9,233 bases of DNA, from positions 1-9,233 of the forward strand of contig CALZKX010000328.1 of NCBI GenBank assembly GCA_945788155.1. The letters are read 5' to 3'. Of this stretch, positions 7,156-9,233 are shown piece by piece. Numbering within the stretch: the stretch's first letter is position 1; the number at the start of each line of letters is the position of its first letter. Made by a program: the position numbers and the translations under genes. Origin of the DNA: an uncultured Flavobacteriaceae bacterium (GTDB lineage Bacteria; Bacteroidota; Bacteroidia; Flavobacteriales; Flavobacteriaceae). Below the pieces are notes generated by a model. That model was not told where the DNA came from. It saw nothing but the letters and a program-made list of their open reading frames with translations, and did not search any database.

Positions 7156-7618
7156 TTAAGGTTTTTTGTTTTTTAAACGTTGTTCACGTCTTTTCCTGTA
7201 AGATTCCATGAGTTTTCTATTAAAGGCATCTTCAGCAATTTTTAACTTGATTATTTTTTGAGGCGAAATAATGCCATCTAAATCTTTAATTAGTTGTTGT
7301 TTGGCAAGATGCTTTTTATTTTCAACAGCTATAAATTGATTTATTACATCTTGAGCTTCTTTTTCAGTAAGCTTCTCTTTTTTCATAGCATCTCTAATGG
7401 CTTTTTCATCGTTACGACGTATTTGGTGTAATTGATCTTCAAACGCATTATAGATAGGCCAAAATTTTTGAGCCTCTTGAGGAGTTAAGCTTAGTTGTTC
7501 GGTAATAAAAGCTACTTTTTGAGCTTTTATTTGTTGTCGCCAATCTTTACTTCCCGATTGTGCAAAACTCGAGAAGCAAATAATAAATAGCAATAAGGGA
7601 GTTATTATTCTTTTCATT
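7156..7618 (-). CDS. Small exported Spy/CpxP-like helical protein, putative sensor of the sigma operon
   Basis: A 153-residue periplasmic protein, given the signal peptide M-K-R-I-I-T-P-L-L-L ... F-A-Q (cleavage after about residue 20). The mature part is predicted helical and contains L-T-P-Q-E-A-Q-K-F-W at 44-53 and an echo L-T-E-K-E-A-Q at 83-89, resembling the LTxxQ motif of Spy/CpxP proteins. Flavobacterial relatives in the same position are usually named sensor of ECF-type sigma factor. The mature chain has 30 Lys/Arg against 19 Asp/Glu, with a basic C-terminus. I chose the ATG at 7618 because an in-frame TTG at 7635 lies inside the upstream gene and would add residues before a good signal peptide. 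The gene starts 6 bases after the anti-sigma candidate, so the two are surely co-transcribed. A role in envelope-stress sensing is inferred. Confidence 0.8.
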
Positions 7619-7624
7619 TTTTTG

Positions 7625-8134
7625 TTATTGGTCAATGAAATCTTCTAAATCCATATTTTCCAGCAAATAATCTTCTAGGGAATCGTCGTTAAAAGTTTCA
7701 TCAAAAATTTCTATGTCTATATTTATTTCTTCATCGTTAGTTAGTAAAGCCGCTATTTCAAAAGTGTTTATTCCTTGGTCAATAAAATAGTTTTCTACAA
7801 GTTCAGCATCTAATGTATCTATTGTGGTTTCGGTTTTATTCCAAAAAATATTAAACATGATTAGTACTGCTGCAGCCACACCAGAAATATAAATAAGCGT
7901 TTGTTTGTTTAAAATAGAAATTACTTTTGGATTACTAGTTTTTGTGACTTTAGTTAGCACAGCGTCTTCCAATGTATCTAGATAGCCTTGAGGCATTTTA
8001 AAACCAGCACTATCAATACTTTTGAGTGCATAATCTAGTTTAATAGTATCCATTATTTGGTCTTCCAAATTTTGAAAGTAATTTTTTGGAGTTTTAAAAC
8101 CTGTGTTTTTTATGTTATTTAATTTGTTTTTCAT
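7625..8134 (-). CDS. Single-span membrane protein, probable anti-sigma factor
   Basis: A 169-residue protein with one hydrophobic segment at about 79-98 (L-I-Y-I-S-G-V-A-A-A-V-L-I-M-F). The lysine-rich N-terminal 78 residues should be cytoplasmic and the C-terminal 70 residues outside. The cytoplasmic part carries two copies of G-F-K-x-P-x-x-Y-x-x-x-L-E-D (12-25 and 44-57). The outer tail, 101-169, has 23 Asp/Glu and no Lys, Arg or His. There is no cysteine, so it is not a zinc-binding (ZAS) anti-sigma factor. The role is inferred mainly from position: 34 bases after an ECF-like sigma gene and 6 bases before the Spy-like gene, an arrangement common in flavobacteria. It would hold the sigma factor at the membrane until a signal arrives. 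Confidence 0.7.
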   Translation of the reverse strand: MKNKLNNIKNTGFKTPKNYFQNLEDQIMDTIKLDYALKSIDSAGFKMPQGYLDTLEDAVLTKVTKTSNPKVISILNKQTLIYISGVAAAVLIMFNIFWNKTETTIDTLDAELVENYFIDQGINTFEIAALLTNDEEINIDIEIFDETFNDDSLEDYLLENMDLEDFIDQ

Positions 8135-8168
8135 GCTTAGTAGTTAGACTCCATTTTATTTAAAAGGT

Positions 8169-8741
8169 TTAATTTTTAGTTAAATACGTTTCAATTTTTT
8201 TAACAGCGATATGATATGAAGCTTTTAAAGCGCCTTCACTGGTTTCTAAAATATTGGACATGTCCTTATATTTCAAATCGTCAAAGTATTTCATATTAAA
8301 AACTATTTGTTGTTTTTGCGGCAGTGTTGCAATTGCTTTTTGAAGTTTTAGTTGGATATCGTTTCCATCAAAATACACATCAGCTTTTAAATTATTAACT
8401 GCTTTCGTTTGGACTTCTTCGTTATTTATCTGTAACCGTTTGGTGTTTTTATTTATATGTGTTATCGCTTCGTTGGTTGCTATACGATACATCCAGGAGA
8501 ATAATTTGCTATCGCCTTTAAATTTATCAATGCTTCTAAATACTTTAATGAAAGTATTTTGCAAAACATCATCAGTATCGTCATGTGAGATGACTATTTT
8601 ACGTATATGCCAATACAAACGCTCTTTATAGAGAGTTATTAGTTCTCTAAAAGCTTTCTCTCTTGTTGATGGTGATTTAAGCTGAGATAATAAAAGATCT
8701 TCTTTATCCAAAAAAAACAGTTTACTTTTTAGACTTATCAA
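8169..8741 (-). CDS. ECF-like RNA polymerase sigma factor
   Basis: A sigma-70 family factor of up to 190 residues that would direct RNA polymerase to a specialised promoter set. Region 2 spans about 28-98: A-F-R-E-L-I-T-L-Y-K-E-R-L-Y-W, D-D-V-L-Q-N-T-F-I-K-V-F and F-S-W-M-Y-R-I-A-T-N-E-A. A linker with T-H-I-N-K-N-T follows. Region 4 covers about 128-186: L-P-Q-K-Q-Q-I-V-F-N-M-K-Y-F and the helix-turn-helix Y-K-D-M-S-N-I-L-E-T-S-E-G-A-L-K-A-S-Y-H-I-A. The frame has no ATG before codon 84; the start given is TTG at 8741, and a second TTG at 8711 gives M-D-K-E-D-L-L-L, which fits the usual start of relatives better. It heads a three-gene operon with a likely anti-sigma factor and an exported sensor. 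Autoregulation is typical for such units but not shown here. Confidence 0.9.
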   Translation of the reverse strand: MISLKSKLFFLDKEDLLLSQLKSPSTREKAFRELITLYKERLYWHIRKIVISHDDTDDVLQNTFIKVFRSIDKFKGDSKLFSWMYRIATNEAITHINKNTKRLQINNEEVQTKAVNNLKADVYFDGNDIQLKLQKAIATLPQKQQIVFNMKYFDDLKYKDMSNILETSEGALKASYHIAVKKIETYLTKN

Positions 8742-8823
8742 TTTATTAAAAGTTTAATGACTTTTATCTTATTTTTTTAAAAATGTATAACACCCTAAAA
8801 AACAATATATTATAACAAATTAA

Positions 8824-8852
8824 ATCGATAAAGTGTAAATTATATCGATAAA
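8824..8852. repeat. Direct repeat ATCGATAAA, 20 bases apart, upstream of the sigma gene
   Basis: ATCGATAAA occurs at 8824-8832 and again at 8844-8852, a centre-to-centre distance of 20 bases, about two helical turns. Each copy contains the self-complementary ATCGAT. The pair lies about 83-111 bases upstream of the TTG at 8741. This looks like a pair of sites on one face of the helix, for example for a dimeric regulator, but no such factor is identified. Confidence 0.4.
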
Positions 8853-8882
8853 ATGCATTTTTTTCTTGGAGGATATTAAAAT

Positions 8883-8915
8883 ATGTTATATGTTTACATT
8901 GTCTTAACCTACTAA
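8883..8915 (+). other. Possible tiny ORF with Shine-Dalgarno-like GGAGG
   Basis: GGAGG at 8868-8872 is followed after ten bases by an ATG opening a ten-codon frame, M-L-Y-V-Y-I-V-L-T-Y, then TAA. It lies on the plus strand between two minus-strand genes and is followed by an 8-base-pair hairpin and a terminator that would work on this strand. A purine-rich Shine-Dalgarno sequence is uncommon in this phylum, which is why it stands out. Translation is unproven, and chance is a serious alternative. Confidence 0.2.
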
Positions 8916-8916
8916 G

Positions 8917-8945
8917 TATTACCATTTCCCCCAAGATTGGTAATA
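8917..8945. other. Hairpin with C-rich loop in the intergenic region
   Basis: TATTACCA (8917-8924) pairs with TGGTAATA (8938-8945) around a 13-base loop containing CCCCC. The loop also carries CCAAGA (8931-8936), complementary to TCTTGG at 8864-8869, which overlaps the GGAGG upstream. There is no U-tract, so this is not itself a terminator. Function is unknown. Confidence 0.35.
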
Positions 8946-8950
8946 TAAGA

Positions 8951-8982
8951 GAAAAGGATGTTACCCAAATTACATCCTTTTC
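8951..8982 (-). terminator. Strong hairpin terminator, probably for the ABC exporter gene, possibly bidirectional
   Basis: GAAAAGGATGT (8951-8961) pairs perfectly with ACATCCTTTTC (8972-8982) around a ten-base loop. It lies 29 bases after the stop of the ABC exporter on the minus strand, where it is followed by TCTTATATT. On the plus strand the stem is followed by TTATTTTAT, so it could also stop transcription coming the other way. Confidence 0.75.
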
Positions 8983-9011
8983 TTATTTTATAATGTTTCC
9001 TAATTTATTTG

Positions 9012-9233
9012 TTATTGAAAGGATTGCATTGCAATTAAATTGCTATAAACACCTTTTTTATCGAGTAGTTCTTGATGTTTTCCTTGCTCAACGATTTCGC
9101 CTTTTTGCATCACGATAATTTCATCGGCATTTTGAATGGTAGATAAGCGATGTGCAATTACAATAGAGGTTCTGTTTTTCATCATGTTTTCTAAAGCCAT
9201 TTGTACCAACCGTTCGCTTTCGGTATCGAGTGC
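9012..9233 (-). CDS. ABC exporter (MsbA-like), C-terminal end of the ATPase domain (cut by window edge)
   Basis: The last 73 residues of an ABC transporter nucleotide-binding domain; the frame is open to the right edge, with its first full codon at 9233. It starts in the D-loop (A-L-D-T-E-S-E), continues with the H-loop region S-I-V-I-A-H-R-L-S-T-I containing the switch histidine, and ends with the usual tail I-V-E-Q-G-K-H-Q-E-L-L followed by G-V-Y-S-N-L-I-A-M-Q. The pattern S-E-R-L-V-Q ... R-T-S-I-V-I-A-H-R-L-S-T-I is that of fused membrane/ATPase exporters such as MsbA, which move lipids or hydrophobic compounds out of the cytoplasm. The substrate cannot be told because the membrane part lies outside the window. 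The strong terminator at 8951-8982 closes the transcript. Confidence 0.95.
   Translation of the reverse strand, partial: ALDTESERLVQMALENMMKNRTSIVIAHRLSTIQNADEIIVMQKGEIVEQGKHQELLDKKGVYSNLIAMQSFQ

Noticed and set aside
7552..7562. TCCCGATTG, identical to the first half of purL palindrome B
   Set aside because: The second arm is missing, and the bases encode the normal start of the mature Spy-like protein; nine matching bases can occur by chance.
7619..7635. TTG at 7635 as start of the Spy-like gene
   Set aside because: It falls inside the upstream coding sequence and would put a polar stretch before an otherwise good signal peptide; the ATG at 7618 fits better.
8816..8823. TTAATTTG on the minus strand as the sigma operon -7 box
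   Set aside because: One mismatch to TAnnTTTG and no -33 element at the right distance; too weak to annotate.

Overview
The window looks like chromosomal DNA from a member of the Flavobacteriaceae (Bacteroidota), probably a marine or otherwise free-living one. The DNA is AT-rich. Two secreted proteins end in type IX secretion (T9SS) sorting domains. A TAnnTTTG -7 box of the Bacteroidota type sits upstream of the rRNA methyltransferase gene. The ECF-type sigma factor, its membrane neighbour and the small exported protein have the form typical of that family. I cannot name a genus. No tRNA, rRNA, CRISPR array, transposase or phage gene is visible.

Layout. Positions 1-1174 (minus) hold the N-terminal 391 codons of purL, the large FGAM synthase of purine synthesis, cut by the left edge. 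Two GC-rich palindromic units appear to be inserted in frame in it. After a short intergenic stretch with a rho-independent terminator comes a minus-strand cluster, in transcription order: an RsmB/NOP2/Sun-family rRNA m5C methyltransferase (5878-4664), a secreted endonuclease I-family nuclease with a T9SS tail (4658-3600), and a larger paralogue (3462-1327). The larger paralogue carries two fibronectin III domains and a lamin-tail-like domain between nuclease and sorting tail. Divergent from this cluster is a plus-strand lipoprotein with Asp-box beta-propeller repeats (5979-7016).

The next minus-strand block, 8741-7156, is a compact three-gene unit: an ECF-like sigma factor, a single-span membrane protein that is very likely its anti-sigma factor, and a small exported Spy/CpxP-like helical protein. 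The presumed outer tail of the membrane protein is extremely acidic with no basic residue, whereas the exported protein is strongly basic, so a direct electrostatic partnership is plausible. The 270-base gap upstream of the sigma gene has a 20-base-spaced direct repeat, a hairpin, a possible tiny ORF and a strong terminator. The window ends (9012-9233) with the C-terminus of an MsbA-type ABC exporter.

The most unusual items are the two in-frame palindromes in purL, the charge-complementary sigma regulatory trio with a duplicated motif in the anti-sigma candidate, and the nuclease pair that differ in domain content and at one presumed metal-ligand residue. Functions are assigned by recognising families and motifs by eye; no database search was run.
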